Assembly: GCA_903772945.1 (NCBI GenBank)
Contig: CAICTM010000033.1
Location: 99,606 to 163,605 of the forward strand
From: Seminavis robusta
Lineage: Eukaryota > Bacillariophyta > Bacillariophyceae > Naviculales > Naviculaceae
Direction of reading: 5' to 3'
DNA length: 64,000 bases
The notes below the pieces were generated by a model that was given only the letters and a program-made list of their open reading frames with translations, ran no database searches and had not been told where the DNA came from. Numbering within the stretch: the first letter of the stretch is position 1; each line of letters begins with the position of its first letter. Below, piece by piece: positions 30,676-43,220 of the stretch. Made by a program: the position numbers and the translations under genes.

Positions 30676-33637
30676 CTTGATCTGATTTGGTCTGATTGGT
30701 CTGATTGGATTGTGGTGTATGCTTTGATAGAGCTTGATGTTATGTTTGTTCTGAAAGAAGAAGAAGAAACTGATTTGGGTCTGGGTGAGCAGAAAAGAAA
30801 ATGAGGAAGCAGAGCTGCGGCGACCAAAACAAAAAACAAAGCCAAACACACGATCTTCTTTTTTCGTCGCGGTTCTCCGATGCACCTCTACGTAAGATTT
30901 AGTACCAAGCTCTACGAAGACGACACCCTTCTCACTTCAGGATACTGATGACACGAAGCAATCACCACACCCACTCACTCGTACCGCATCGTATCGTACC
31001 AACCGTTACTGGTATCTCTCGTGCTACTCGCCTCGTGGGACTCGATACCTTTCGCGCCTTTTCCTTCTTCGACCATCTCTCACGTTCTTCAGCAGGGCAT
31101 CCAAACAGTGATGCATGGTCCACAAAGACGCGCTGTCACGTCCGATCGCTAAAGAACATGCATCCAGCACGGTCACCCTTTAACCGCCCAATCAACCGAA
31201 ACATGCACCTCACGCGACCAATCAATCTTAATTTTCATCCAGTGACGTGGCCAAAAGTGGTGGCGGGTGCACCAAAAGTAAAGCCACAAATTCCAACAAA
31301 CTCCTGACTTTGGAAACTTTCATGGCTCGTCGATACGGTAGGTCCACTCCCACCACTACAGTCCGGTAGCCAGGAAACAGATGGCTTCGACACTGCAACA
31401 CTTGACACGAAAGTGCCACCTTCTTTCTATACGACTACATCCATGGCATGACGAACTCAACATCCTACTACCTGGTATTACGTATAGCTAGCCCAAACCT
31501 GTCTCGGACATCAAACAAAACAGAAAGAACTGTTTCGTGGCTGCCAAGAGACGAAACGACTCAAGTCAAGCCAAGCCAGAGAAATGATGCAAACCTTGTA
31601 TCTATACCGTACGGTAGACAAAGCAAGGATCCAGCTCTATCTTCCAACCAGCAATGCCAGATTTGACGTACTGTAGCTGGTAGCAGGCTCTCAAGGAATT
31701 ATAGCAAGTTACTATCGTGCATTGATACACTAGTTCAGCCACAGTAGCAAAGGGCCAAACTTCAGTCACTCCGTCTGGACTGGCGAGAAAGTAAACCTGC
31801 CTCCACCAAGCAACCAGTCACACCTACCGTAATGTAAAGTTGCCGCCCGTACCTCGAGGAGTCTTGTCGCCCAAGCCCAAGTGGCTACGATAGTTTCATT
31901 CCCGTAGATGCATGTACTGGCGGTGTGTACCGGTAGCCAGCTATCAAGCGCCGAGATCTATTGCTTACGTTACTAGCGTGCTAGTTCGTTTTTTGCTTGC
32001 CAATATCTCCAAGTTGACTTGACTTGCTTGACTTGACTTGACTTGACTCGGATGAAGCGATCGCCCAACAGTGCATGCGGATTAGGATCATGGCTGGCGA
32101 AACCCTCTGACGGACATACATCGATGTACCCACAGCGAGGGCGCATTGCATAGCTTTGCTCCCTCGGCTGATTTAGTCACGCGTTCATTTTCCTCATGCC
32201 ATTATCGGTGTCAGAGCCAGCCAGATCCTCTAGCTGTCAGAGCCTTTGCTTGAGTGCGTCCGACCGTTCCTGTAATGTAGGCTGGGCTATTACTGTTTCT
32301 ATCGTTTTCGTTTCGCCTCCTCTACAATCCAATGATGATGTGAGAAGTGAGAACGATACGGCACGAGCGTGACCGCCCCACAAGCAAATTAGCATACCGG
32401 TAGTGACCTGTCTCCGGCTGCGAAGGGCTGCTCCTTGCTTGATCCCTCCATCATCTGAAGGAGCCATGGATCCGGGACCGGTGCGTGGGTTTCAGTAGGT
32501 TTGGCATGGGGCGCGCATTGTTGGCCTCCAGCCTTACATTTTGCAGCTTTTTATAATGTCAAAGGTTTCGGCGCAGGAACTTGAAGTACTCTCCAAGTCC
32601 CGCTTCGAATGAGTTCTTTACAAACAGCAATGGATGGCAGAGGAGATACCGCCAGGTAGACCATCTACTGGCGGCCACTGGCAGGGGGTGGCCAACCAAG
32701 CTTTGGCTCCACGGTAATGAACGCTGCTGCCATACCCACTGCCTCCTCCACTTCCCTGAAACCGTTCCCCCCATCCATGCTACCCCATCAACGCCCTATC
32801 ATACTTCCGGCTGAGTGACTGCGTGCCTCGATCATCCACATTTATTTCGAAACTGGGTTTGGAAGGCGTTGGACCCACCAAAGGAAATGGCAACTCTACC
32901 TTCCGTACCGGTGCCCACGCTGGGAAAAAGCCATGACAGGGGTATGGGGCAACACAACATGGCAAAGGCACACAAAACAACACACAGCAGTTATGTGCAG
33001 TTACGTTTCGTGCAGCTACATGATGTGCATTTGCGCTTTACTATGGTTACGCGCAGTTACAAGCAAGTGCGCACGAATACGCTTCTCGAAACACTATTTT
33101 AAAAGAGCTCAAAAATCCATAGCTTTGCCCCATATCCCAGAGTATTTGACAAGCAGACCGACGAAGTGCGAAGAAGCAGCTTACAGCTGATCAAGGGAAG
33201 TTTCAAGAGAACAAGAGAACAGCTCAATTGATGAAAGGGGGGGTTTCTGAAGTGGAGGGAGTTCATCGACGGAAGCCAGTCTTAGGTGAAGGCAAATAAG
33301 AGTCAAAACACGGGAACAGGTTCCTGGGGATCTGTAAAATTGGTGTTCAGTCTCACTTTTTGCCAATTATTATTGCTCCATCAAATTTTGATAGTGTCGT
33401 CTCTGGTTGTGTTGGTCTGCTAGCCAGCAGCTACTAGCTAGCTCCTATGCTACTAGCTAGCTCCTATGCTAGCTAGCTAGCATTTCAAGCTACTGCCTCT
33501 CCTCCAATCTCGCAATAAGTGCAGTCAAGACCTAAACGAAAGTTCAACATTCAGTATGGGCTCACAATTAGCTATCAAAGCTCACAATCACACACACTCA
33601 CTATTTATATTCCTCACTATTTATAATCATCATTACT
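30676..33637. other. Long intergenic stretch
   Basis: About 3 kb without a supported gene. It holds a TTGAC pentanucleotide run at 32013-32050, AG-rich leader sequence of the gene at 30675, and many short ORFs in all frames. A plus ORF at 30948-31307 (119 aa) has no domain and an atypical composition. No RNA gene or TIR element recognised. Confidence 0.35.
32013..32050. repeat. TTGAC pentanucleotide microsatellite
   Basis: Imperfect tandem copies of TTGAC (interrupted once by a GCTTGAC unit). No coding context. Confidence 0.75.
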
Positions 33638-34652
33638 ATGATAATGATTGCCTTCATTCTCTTTCTCCTCTCTGGTGGTGCGGCCGCCCAAGCCAATGGC
33701 AACGGCAACGGCAATGATGGAAACAGCCCAGATGTTATTGTTGTCCCAGGCCTCGGTCTTGCAAATGGTCCGCCATTGGATACAGCTGACTTGGACGAAC
33801 AGTACAAAGGTAACGGTGTGTATCTCATTGGTGAGGATGTCGCTGACGATGTTCTGGAGACCATAGTTGGAGACTTTCCGGACTATGAAGATATTCCCAG
33901 CATTGAGGATTTGCCTGATACCGAGGAATATCGCGAAGAAACTCTTAATAGCACCCAATTTGCTGGTGACGGCGGATTGAGGAAGTCAGCTGCCAACGCC
34001 CGCAAGGTACCGGTATGTGCTATCAATGTTCGCCTTGCTTATCCATGTTACAGTCCAGCAGCCCTGAAAATTCACACATCCCTTCCATCCTCGTTAACGA
34101 TAGTACGGTGAAAGGAAGCTGCAACTTAGTCATTGGAGTGGATGGGTTTCTGACGGATGGGGTGGGGCTGATTGCCCCAACTCAACAGCCCGGGAAGCAG
34201 ACCAATGGTACTTTGCCAATGGTATGGCGTGTCGTGGTAGCTGGTGTGATGATGTGCAGCTTGGCTGCACAATGAGGTTTACTGGAAGGCCAAAGTGCAC
34301 CGCCACTGCTGGATGCAACTATACTCATCTTATGGGCTGGCAGCAAGCTGTTTATTACACCAATTGGATGTCTGAAGAGGGCCCTGGGACCTTGGGTTGC
34401 CCAAATGGTCACTTTGTGACTGAGGTGTTTTGCAGTGGAGACTTCTGTGACGATCTTTCCTTCAAGTGCGAAAAATGGTCCTATTCACTTGGGCATACTG
34501 GCTGTTGGTGGGGAGGCCGGTACTCGGAGGAAGGGGACGGTGCTCGTCACTATGCCGGTGACAACTATATGCTTGCTGGTATTCAGTGCTCTGGAAGTTA
34601 CTGCGACACCAAGCGGAATCTCTACTGTGCATCTGTTAAGCCGAGTAGGTAG
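33638..34652 (+). CDS. Secreted Cys-rich repeat protein, two exons
   Basis: Exons 33638-34012 and 34104-34652 join in phase to 307 aa; the 91-bp intron starts GTATGT and ends ACGATAG. MIMIAFILFLLSGGAAAQA is a signal peptide. An acidic pro-like region with DVADDVLETIVGDFP and repeated Asp/Glu follows. The second exon encodes about three units built around CRGSWCDDVQLGC, CSGDFCDDLSFKC and CSGSYCDTKRNLYC (CxGx[WFY]CDxxxxxxC). Two of these are preceded by Trp-rich lead-ins (HWSGWVSDGWGG, NWMSEEGPGTLGCPNG). Six or more disulfides are likely. The motif looks like a small extracellular beta module of unknown ligand; no enzyme motif is seen. Confidence 0.75.
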
Positions 34653-34895
34653 CACTGTACGCGGTGTGGATTGACCAGGCCAGCGATATCTGTTGCCAGT
34701 ACGGTCTGACGCAAGCACTAGCTAGTATGTGATTATAGCAGCTTTGAATGGCTACGATAGACTACCAAACATTCCATGAATACAGAAAGCCGATTGAATT
34801 CAATCATTCGTTCATCGGCCTCGGCATTCGACTATTAATAGTCTGGTTTTTCGTTTCTTCGGCAATAAACATGAAGGTCCGCACCGCTATACAAC

Positions 34896-35979
34896 TTACT
34901 TTTCGTCAGCAATTGCACGACGAGTGGCAGAACGAGTCTTCCTAGTGGTGATTGGTGTCACCTTGATGGTCTTGTGGTGTTCCAAAGCTGGCGTAAAATC
35001 CTCGTCGTTGTCTCCCCATATGGTACCGTTGTGTAGGACCGTCTTCCTCTTCTTGCGTTTGACCGTAGTCTTGGGCGATGGCGTAGCCTTTCGCTTTTTG
35101 CCCTCTTCGTCGTCGTCGCTGTATTCGACTTTGCTATCGTTTTCCTCATCGTCTGAAATATCCTTCTTTCCTCTCGACAGCACCTGAAACGCCCCGAGAT
35201 TGGACTTTTTGTTGGCAATCTTCCGTTCAGCCTGTTTGATTTCAGCCCGGACCGTTTGGATCATTTCCTTTGCAACGAGTTCCACAACCTCGGGTAGAAA
35301 GAGGTCCAACTTTCGACGGTAAAAGGCCGCCAATTGGTTCCTGGCATTGTCATCGTCGCACTTGTCGAGGCGTTCGAGGACCTTTGGGAGCCCGGAGAGG
35401 TCTCGGTTGTACCTACAGTTTGTTTGTTTTCTCTGCAGTGCCGCTTGAATGACATCCTCGAGGTCGTAGAGAACACATCGGCCTTTCGTTTCATTCTTGG
35501 TCATTTTATACTTGAGATGTTCGCCCGAGATACCCCAGATCTTTGTGGCATTGCTTTGGGCGACCTTGACTCCCTGAACTGGAACGCTGGAGTTTTTGGC
35601 GTTGATTTTCACCATGTTCGTCATGAGTTCCTCGACCTCAGTCTTTTGCTAGGAACGGATCTTTTGGTCGGCTTGCTTCTTCAAGTACTGTTCGTATTTC
35701 GTATCCCTTTTCACCAAGTTTGCCTTTGAGCTTTTCCTGTTTCTCGTTTGTCGCCTTGGCCACGAGCATGGCCTTGAGATCGCGCACATCGTCTTCAACG
35801 ACGACGGCGTACGAGTTGCCGTACATACTGCGCCATTGACAACGAATGTTGGCCTTTTGGCACTGTGCCTCGGTGACGTTGTATTTCGCACAAGCGCTCT
35901 TCAGCGACAAAGTCGTACTGGGTTGCTGCCAAATCGAAGAAGATGGTGTACGATAACCGTAAGAACGGTAGAATGGCAT
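34896..35979 (-). CDS. Lysine-rich nuclear-type protein, frame interrupted in the middle
   Basis: Two minus-strand frames appear to belong to one gene. The first (35979 to 35638) starts MPFYRSYGYR and has AKYNVTEAQCQKANIRCQWR. The second (ending at 34896) carries NATKIWGISGEHLKYKM, resembling the XPA C-terminal T-x-A-K-x-x-Y-x-L motif, then an acidic/basic tail (KRKKRKTVLHN) like nuclear proteins. They can be joined in phase by a 40-bp GTACTT...TTCCTAG intron, but that sequence itself translates naturally (KYEQYLKKQADQKIRS) and ends in TAG. So the alternative is a gene broken by a frameshift and a stop. Possibly DNA-associated; the family is tentative. Confidence 0.45.
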
Positions 35980-35999
35980 GGTGGTAGATTAATGAAGCA

Positions 36000-37530
36000 A
36001 GTATCAATTTGCTAAGGGCTCTTGCTTCGACTTCGAAACTGTTGCATTCGGATTTTATGACAACCTCACTCCATCAGCAAGCTAGCAACCAGCAACTAGC
36101 AACTAGCAACTAGCAACTAGCAACTAGCAAGCAACAACAAGCGAACCGGACCTCATGAGAATGCTAACCTGAGCTGACAATTAGACTAGTTGTAAGGAAG
36201 CCGACTGCAAGTAGATAGAGAGGTTGGATGACTGCATGGCATGCACATGCTAAACAAGTTGATCGTGACGGCAAAGCACGAGAGGCGCCCAAGTTTGCGC
36301 CATTCTTTGTGACCGTTTTGGCCGTTTCTTTGTGTTTCTCAGGAAGCTGTGCGACAATGAGCAATTAGCCAGGCAAGCTGCCAAGAATGGAGACCGGTAT
36401 TATAGCACTCAATTCATGTAGAAGGACCAAGAAATTGAAATCAAACGAGGGCGATGTTGTCCTTCCTGGTCTGACTTCATTCTCCTGCCCTCCTTGCATC
36501 AATTTTAGGAAAGAAGCCCACTCATGCTTTTAGTATAGAACATAGCGAGCTAATGCCAAACCAAGCATAAGGAGGTTCCCATGCCCAAAAGGTTCTGCCT
36601 TCTTCCCTCACAGCAAGAGGATCCATGCCTCCTACCAATGCAAAGCAACGGGAGAACTCAATAGAAGGACGTTCATGGCCACTGACCTTTTCTAAAACGA
36701 AGCCCACGAGCGTGCGTCTCATAGAAAGATGCTGGGAGCAAAGCTAGACTATACTGTTTCTCGTTCCAACCGATAACTTCCGCGACTGGTCTCGCTGACT
36801 TCCCAACTGCAGATGACGCGAATGGTCAATCGAATCACATGCGGGCTAGATTTCCGATCTCACACTGCCACGTTCCAGGAAGGCCAAGCAGACACAAGGG
36901 CCTGACCTAGTAGGAAGGCAAGAGCACAAGCTGAGTTTGCTTCATGAAGCAAGCTAGTTCGAGCCTCCTTCGACTACGGTATACCACCGTACTGCTGGTG
37001 TGCGTACCTTGGTTGGTTTCCAGCCACATGTACCATCCTCCATACTCGAGTAGAAGCTACCAGGTACCGCTCTGTCAATGAGTACCTGTGCTGGCATTGC
37101 AACAGTTTGAGTGCATGAGTTGGGAGTTGTGCTCGGATGGGGGTTGGGGGAGCAATGGTACGGTACGCAAATAAATAAATAATGCTCTTCCAAAAGAATT
37201 CAGTGTTGCCGTGTTGCCAGCTTATGTGAGCACAGTGCTCCTACTCCTTAGTGAGGCCTGATGGCCTGATGAGCACTGAGCTCTGTGTACTATTAATAGT
37301 ACTGGTAGTATGCACAGTCAGTGCACCCACTATTACTCCAGTACTTCTAGCACTTAATTAATACTTCGTAGTCAAGATCCCCTTATTAGTGAAAACTGGT
37401 CTGAGCAATAACTGAATTCTCGGAGTATTGGTATACTACTGGAGTAGTAATAAACGAATGATGCTCCAGCTGCAGTGTCATTCTCAATACGTCTCAAAAC
37501 AAATGACTCAAAGGTCAAGGCCAGTCCCAG
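36000..37530. other. Intergenic with short repeats
   Basis: No supported gene. Includes an AGCAACT heptanucleotide run (36091-36129) and an 8-bp inverted pair CAGTGCTC...GAGCACTG around 37230-37277 ahead of the hAT element. Confidence 0.4.
36091..36129. repeat. AGCAACT heptanucleotide microsatellite
   Basis: Five tandem copies of AGCAACT plus a partial copy, in non-coding DNA. Confidence 0.85.
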
Positions 37531-37538
37531 GTCTGAGT

Positions 37539-38386
37539 CAGGGTGTGGGACTCACATGAAATACACGCTGCGTGTACTCGTTGTGAGTACGGGTACTGAG
37601 TACTGAGTATACTCAGTACCCATACTCACATGACCTCAGAAAATGTGAGTATTACTCAGTACCCGTACTCACATGACTCCGGATTTTGAGTACTTTTTGA
37701 GTCTTCGGTGAGTACTTCGGTGAGTACTTCGAAGTGAGTACCAGTGAGTACTCGGTGAGTACTCGGTGAGTATTTTCGGTAAAGATGTTCTGTTTACACT
37801 TGGCAATGAACCATTTTCATGGTTGGACAACATTGAAGTGGTGAAAACCTACTTTGACTTACAAGAATGGTGGGAGACAACTGGCAAAACCAACCACCCA
37901 ATCATCTTTGAAGTTGCTGTGCGCATCTTTGCAATGCCAGATAGCAACGGCTTCCAAGAAAGAGTTTTCAGTTCTTGTACATGGTTTGATGGAAAACTCA
38001 GCAATGGACAGAAGGTTGACATGACATTCCAAATGCGCCTTCTTTGCTACAAGAACAGTGCATTCATCCAGAACTACAAGCAATGTATCAATGATGCAAG
38101 AAAGGAATGGGCTAAGAATAGGACCAAGGATCTCCTCAACAAGATTGATGAGCCCCCAGCCCAGAACTAGAAAAACCTAGATAATTTCCCTAAGTAATTG
38201 ATTTATGAGTACTCAGTGAGTACTCTATAGTACCCACAAAGTACCTGTACTCACATGATACCCGTACTCACTTGACCCTGGGAATTGTGAGTATTACCCA
38301 GTACCCATACTCACTTGACTTTGGAATTGTGAGTACTACTCAGTACCCATACTCACATGCTAAAACAGTGTGAGTACCACGCCCTG
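37539..38386. mobile_element. Non-autonomous hAT transposon with TSDs
   Basis: The 848-bp element begins CAGGGTGTGGGACTCACA and ends TGTGAGTACCACGCCCTG, which are near-perfect inverted repeats with the CAGGG terminus characteristic of hAT elements. Both sides carry the same 8-bp target duplication GTCTGAGT (37531-37538 and 38387-38394). Sub-terminal regions are dense in GAGTACT/AGTACTC and TACCCATACTCACATGA motifs in both orientations, as expected for transposase binding. Inside lies only the C-terminal part of a transposase. Intact ends and TSD indicate a fairly recent insertion mobilised by an autonomous relative elsewhere. Confidence 0.93.
37766..38170 (+). pseudogene. hAT transposase C-terminal dimerisation fragment
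   Basis: A ~130-residue open frame without an ATG start. FDLQEWWETTGKTNHP, then FEVAVRIFAMPDSNG and QERVFSSCTWF match the hATC dimerisation domain (D-x-x-x-x-WW...P...ERxFS). The catalytic DDE/RNase-H part is missing, so this is an internal-deletion remnant inside the element at 37539-38386. Confidence 0.85.
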
Positions 38387-38660
38387 GTCTGAGTACTCCT
38401 GCAAAAACACGGTGCCTCAATCTTGTGTGGAAATATTGTACTATAGTTAGCCTGTAACCGCACTTTTTCCATACCAAAAACACAAGCAACAAGCAAGATC
38501 GAACGATTGAACCAGTCACCCATGCCAAACGACCCTCTTTCCCTCTTTGACCCATTCGCAATGTCATAAAACTGAAAGCCAACAAAAGTGAAGCAAATAA
38601 CCCGCAAGCTATCTATCTAGCACTAGCCAGTACCGTACAGCTTACTTGTGCTGATCCCAC

Positions 38661-41600
38661 ATGTCGTCGATAGACCCAAAAGCAGCAACGTTTCTGGAGC
38701 ATGCAAGAACGTTGGTGGATCGCAAGCGAGATGCAATCTTTGCTACTTGGTACAATGAGCAAGGCCAGGCCACGCAAGACTACAGCTTTGGTCGCTTGTG
38801 GGCGGAAGCGGGTGTCATTGCTTACTTTCTACGGGTGAAATGGGGACTGAAGAAGGGAGACAAGGTTGTCTTATGCTACGACTTTGGTCTTCACTTCTTT
38901 GCTGTATTTATTGGTTGTCTACGTGCAGGAGTCATTCCCGTGCTAGTATACCCACCCGCCCCACCCTTGACCAAGTCGTTGCCCAAGCTAGCTAGTGCCG
39001 TCCGTATTTGCTCACCCGTACTGATCCTCGCAGACTCCAGAGTGGGCGCACTCAAAAAGATAGACGAACTCAACCCTCTTTCCAAGAGCCGCTTACTCTG
39101 GCCGGCGGGGCTCTCATTCAAGTGCACTGACACACTCCCGTTTCACAATGCTGCTGGTGCATGTAGCCAGAAAAACAACTCCACTTGGAAGCAGGCCATG
39201 CAGCGGAAGAAACCCAAAGACAGCCCTGAAAGCTACACGTTTGATGAACCTACCATAGGTCCCGATGATACAGCGTTTCTGCAGTTCACTTCAGGCTCCA
39301 CGTCGGATCCAAAAGGAGTCGTCGTCACGCACAAAAACTTGATCTCCAATGCCAGACTTTACCTCGGCGCATTTGAACGCCATGGGACTGTCAAAGGAGA
39401 TGGATGGATTGGTTGCACCTGGTTGCCTCAGTATCAGTGAGTCAGTGAGTTTCGCTAGCGTTCCTGACCCCCACATGATTTCGCTTGTGCTCACCTCCTC
39501 ACTCAATCGACTATGCATGCAGTGACATGGGACTACTCTCTGCTACAATCTATCCCTTTTGCGGTGGATGGCGTCAACATTGCATGAGCCCCATCACGTT
39601 CATCAAGAACCCACTTTTATGGTTGAAAATCATGTCCGACAACAACGCCAATTGGGGGATTGCGCCCGATTTCTCATACCGTCTTTGCGCACGCAAGTTT
39701 CTAGACGCCAAAAAGGCAGGGATCGAGGAGCCAATTCCCAACCTCGACTTGTCCAAGATTTGGAAGCTGCAAAACGCCGCAGAACCAATTCGCATTGAAA
39801 CAGTGCGACTATTTGAAGACACATTTACTCCTTATGGCTTGCCACCGGCCAAACATTGTCTCGTTGGGGTCTACGGGATTGCTGAAATGGTAGTCGCAGT
39901 ATCCTACACTCTAGAGTTGCAACTCAGCAACCTCCGAGAGGGAGAAGATGCAGCGCCGTATGTGGCCATTGGAAAGAAGGGCATGTTTCATGAGAGCATC
40001 ACCATCAAGATTGTCGATCCGCAAACGCTGCAAGAGGCGCCAGACAATACCACGGGAGAGATTTGGATTGCAGGGTCTTCTGTCGCGGGTGGATACTATG
40101 GTCGGCCAGATCTTACCCAACAATCCTTTGGAGCTCGTATCAGGGATCCCAATGGCATGGAAATACTGGACTCTCCCGCCTTTCTGAGAACAGGTGATCT
40201 TGGCTTTTTCCAAGAGGATCATCTGTACATTTGTGGCCGCCAAAAGGACCTAATCATCGTCCAGGGCGTCAACTATTACCCTCAGGACACAGAAGATGCA
40301 GTGCAAGAAGCATCTCCTGCTGTAAGACCTGGCTGTGTTGCTGCCTTTTCGACAAATGAAACAGGGGGCGATGGTGACCTCCAAATTGTCTTTGAGATAC
40401 GTAAGAACAGGGAAAATGATGCTGCAGCCGTGTGCGAAGATGTCAAGCAGGCAGTCCTCTCTAAGATCGGCTTAGTTCCATCTGTCATTGTTGCCGTGGC
40501 TCAGGGCACCATCAGTAAGACGACAAGTGGCAAGATCCAGCGAAGGGCCAACAGAGCAAGACTGAACAGCGGGGGTCACGTCGTTGTCCACAGTGTCAAC
40601 TCTCAACCAGTGCCTCCAACGCCAAACAATCTGCAGCCCCGAGAGGGTGACCCCGACAAACCGCATGTGGAACTTGGAGAATCAGCTACAGCTGCTGCAC
40701 TCTTTGATGCTGCTTTGGTCGATGTCTTGGGTGAAAAAGTTGATGCAAGCAAAACGTGGGATGAAAATGGCCTCACCTCCGTGATGATGGTGGAACTTTC
40801 GAATAGGCTTGCAGCCATTGGAATTGTGGTTCCATCCAACTTCCCTGACCTCTACGCAGCCCCTATCTTGCTAAAACACCACGTCCTGCAAGACCAGACA
40901 AACGCATTTCCTTTGAAGCTTCCACAACTTCCACAACCAGCTTCCAGAGATCGAGAAATTGCTTGGTCATACGCAACAATCCTGCAAGCATTCGGGGCTG
41001 TTGCAGTACTTCTTTTGGTAGCCACGAGCTTGATCCCAGCCTACTTCTTTGTCACCGCAAACATCACAAAGGATCTTCCCTTCCTACTTCCGTTGATGGT
41101 GCCCGTCTGGTACCTGAGCCTGACCTTTGAACTTATAGCCATCAAGTGGATTGTCATTGGACGATACACAGCAAAAGAGATCTCAGTGCCATCTATTGCA
41201 TTCGTACAGTGGTGGTTTATTGACAATTTCGTGCGTTGTTGGGAAATCTGGGTGGGAAACTTCCTCCGAGGGACGCCACTCATCACAGTCGTCTACAATC
41301 TGTTGGGAGCATCCATCCATCCCTCAGCTTCAATTGATTGTTTCATTCGAGAGTTTGACTTGGTGACAGTTGGGGCCGAGTCGTCTTGCGAGCAGCAGCC
41401 ACGCTGTCGCAAGTTCAGTCCGTGGGAGGAACAGGGCCTGTCACTGCGGTTCCGACCTGTGTCAGTGGGAATGAACTGCACCGTGGCTGGACATCTGGAA
41501 CCAGGGGTTTCGATTGGGGACAGATGCCATGTTGAGAACCTGAGCGCGGTTGCCGAAGGCTCCCAAGTTCCGCCAGCTGCCATGGCAATTGGCAGCCCTG

Positions 41601-43048
41601 CTCGTCAGGGGCAAGATGCTGCCACTGAGAACGCCAATCCGCATTGGTTAGCAATTGGCTGCAGTAAAGTCGCCTTGCTCTTTGTGCAGCTCTATCTCTC
41701 AGCTGGACTGTTCATGGTGGCAAACCTCTCCATTCCTTTTGGGATTCTTGATGGATTCAGATATGGATGGCTTGTCCACCTCTTCTTGGTCCTCCCTGTT
41801 TACACAGTGCTCTCTCTGGCAACAACAATTGCTTTGAAATGGATCCTCATTGGCAAACGTCGCCCCGGGCCAGTTCCTCTTTCGTGGATTCGGAACGTCA
41901 GTGACTGGTTTGCTGATTACAATTACCGACTGAGCATTCTTGTCTTTGAACTCGTTGCAGCCAATTCAATATTTGGGAACTTGATGCTGATGACGATGGG
42001 GCAAGACATTGATCTAAACTCAAAGGTTTGGCTTTTCCTTTTCCCACCCTCTCAACTGGACTTGGTCACAGTCCGGAATTCCTTCCTCTCCTTCGAAAGC
42101 TTTCGGACCTGCCCCGGATCTGGCAAAGAGTATCAGGCAATTCGTATTGAAAACAGCAGCATCGGTCACTCTACCTTTATTGAAGGTGGTGCTGTGATTG
42201 AATCGGAACGAATTCATCCGCTGTCTTTTGTGCCATCCACGCACCGTTCTCCAAAAAAGCCGTCCGAAGAAAGATCACTAGAATGCGCTCCTCAGCCAGG
42301 TGCTTTGTTCTGGAGAAAAGCATGGTGCGATGTCTTTGCCGTGTTCTATGCTATCACTATCCTGCTGAGTACCCTGCCAACAATTGAGGTTTGGAAAGGT
42401 CTTGAAACACTTGAGTTCTTGTCCTCGGGAGTCGGCAGCTTTGTCGTCAAGATATTCTGTGCAATCATTGTCCAAACCGCTTCCTTGTGGGTGTGTTTGA
42501 GTCTAGGTTACTTTCTCTTCTCGCCCCGGACAAGTCAGCATTCCCTGTCATTGGCAAAGAATGCCAGGGAGATGGGCGCCTACGCAGCTACTTTGTCCTT
42601 TCAATCTTCCGTGGAGGCTTGGTCGTTTGTGCATGTCCTGTGGGGAAGCAAACTGTACAATCCCTTGATTCGGTTCCTCGGCGCCAACGTGGGCCAAGAC
42701 GTTTTGTACTTTGGTGATGCCATGTATGACTGCCACTACTTGACCTTCTCGGAACGAACTGTGGTGGACAGCGTTTCGGTTGTGTGTGGTCATGCTGGGG
42801 TCAAAGAAGGCTTTATCCTCGGCGAGACTCGATTATCTGGAGTAGTGTTGCACCCTGGAGTGATTGCACTGTCGAATACTCAGCACCACAGCAGCACCAG
42901 TCAATCCTCAGTTGGACCGGTATGCTTCATGGCCCCATCTGCTCGTGTCGGTGGCCGTGTTCCTCCTTTTGGCTCTGACGAGACTGGCTACTGTAGCCAG
43001 TCTGAGGCTGCTGCAGAAAGTCAAGAAGATGTTGTCTTCGATGTGTAA
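38661..43048 (+). CDS. Fatty-acyl-AMP ligase / carrier / multispan hexapeptide-like protein
   Basis: Exons 38661-39436 and 39523-43048 join through YHDMGL to 1433 aa. Residues 1 to ~600 form an acyl-AMP ligase: FTSGSTSDPKGVVVTHKNL (P-loop), YHDMGL, FLRTGDLGFFQEDHLYICGR, then IIVQGVNYYPQDTE (FAAL type) and the catalytic lysine in TSGKIQRR. A carrier domain at ~640-715 has DENGLTSVMMVEL, where Ser is the expected phosphopantetheine site. From ~740 to the end, several membrane helices alternate with soluble blocks containing hexapeptide-like turns (HLEPGVSIGDRCHVEN, AIGSPARQG). This resembles the terminal domain of some bacterial peptide synthetases of the poly-lysine synthetase type. It would activate a fatty acid, load it on the carrier and transfer it at a membrane. 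No condensation or ketosynthase domain is seen. Confidence 0.85.
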
Positions 43049-43220
43049 CAATGCCACTTGCTACCGTAAATTAATAAGCTGAAGTCAACTGCTACCGCTA
43101 TCGTAGTATCGCTGCATCGCTGCCAAAGGCCAAAGGAATGATTCATCATTCAATCTACCACTAGTCAGCCAAAAACATCGTCTATACATGTAGATAGCGT
43201 GTATATACTAGTACCAGGTT

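Noticed and set aside
30676-30885. 70-residue N-terminal extension of the third alpha-crystallin-like protein
   Set aside because: Phe/Ile/Arg-biased and repetitive, with a second ATG in a better context at 30675; treated as leader.
30948-31307. 119-aa plus-strand ORF
   Set aside because: His/Asn/Arg/Thr-biased with no motif; lies in a repeat-like AC-rich stretch.
38661-43048. Complete peptide or polyketide synthetase
   Set aside because: Only adenylation and carrier domains are visible; no condensation, ketosynthase or thioesterase motif was found.
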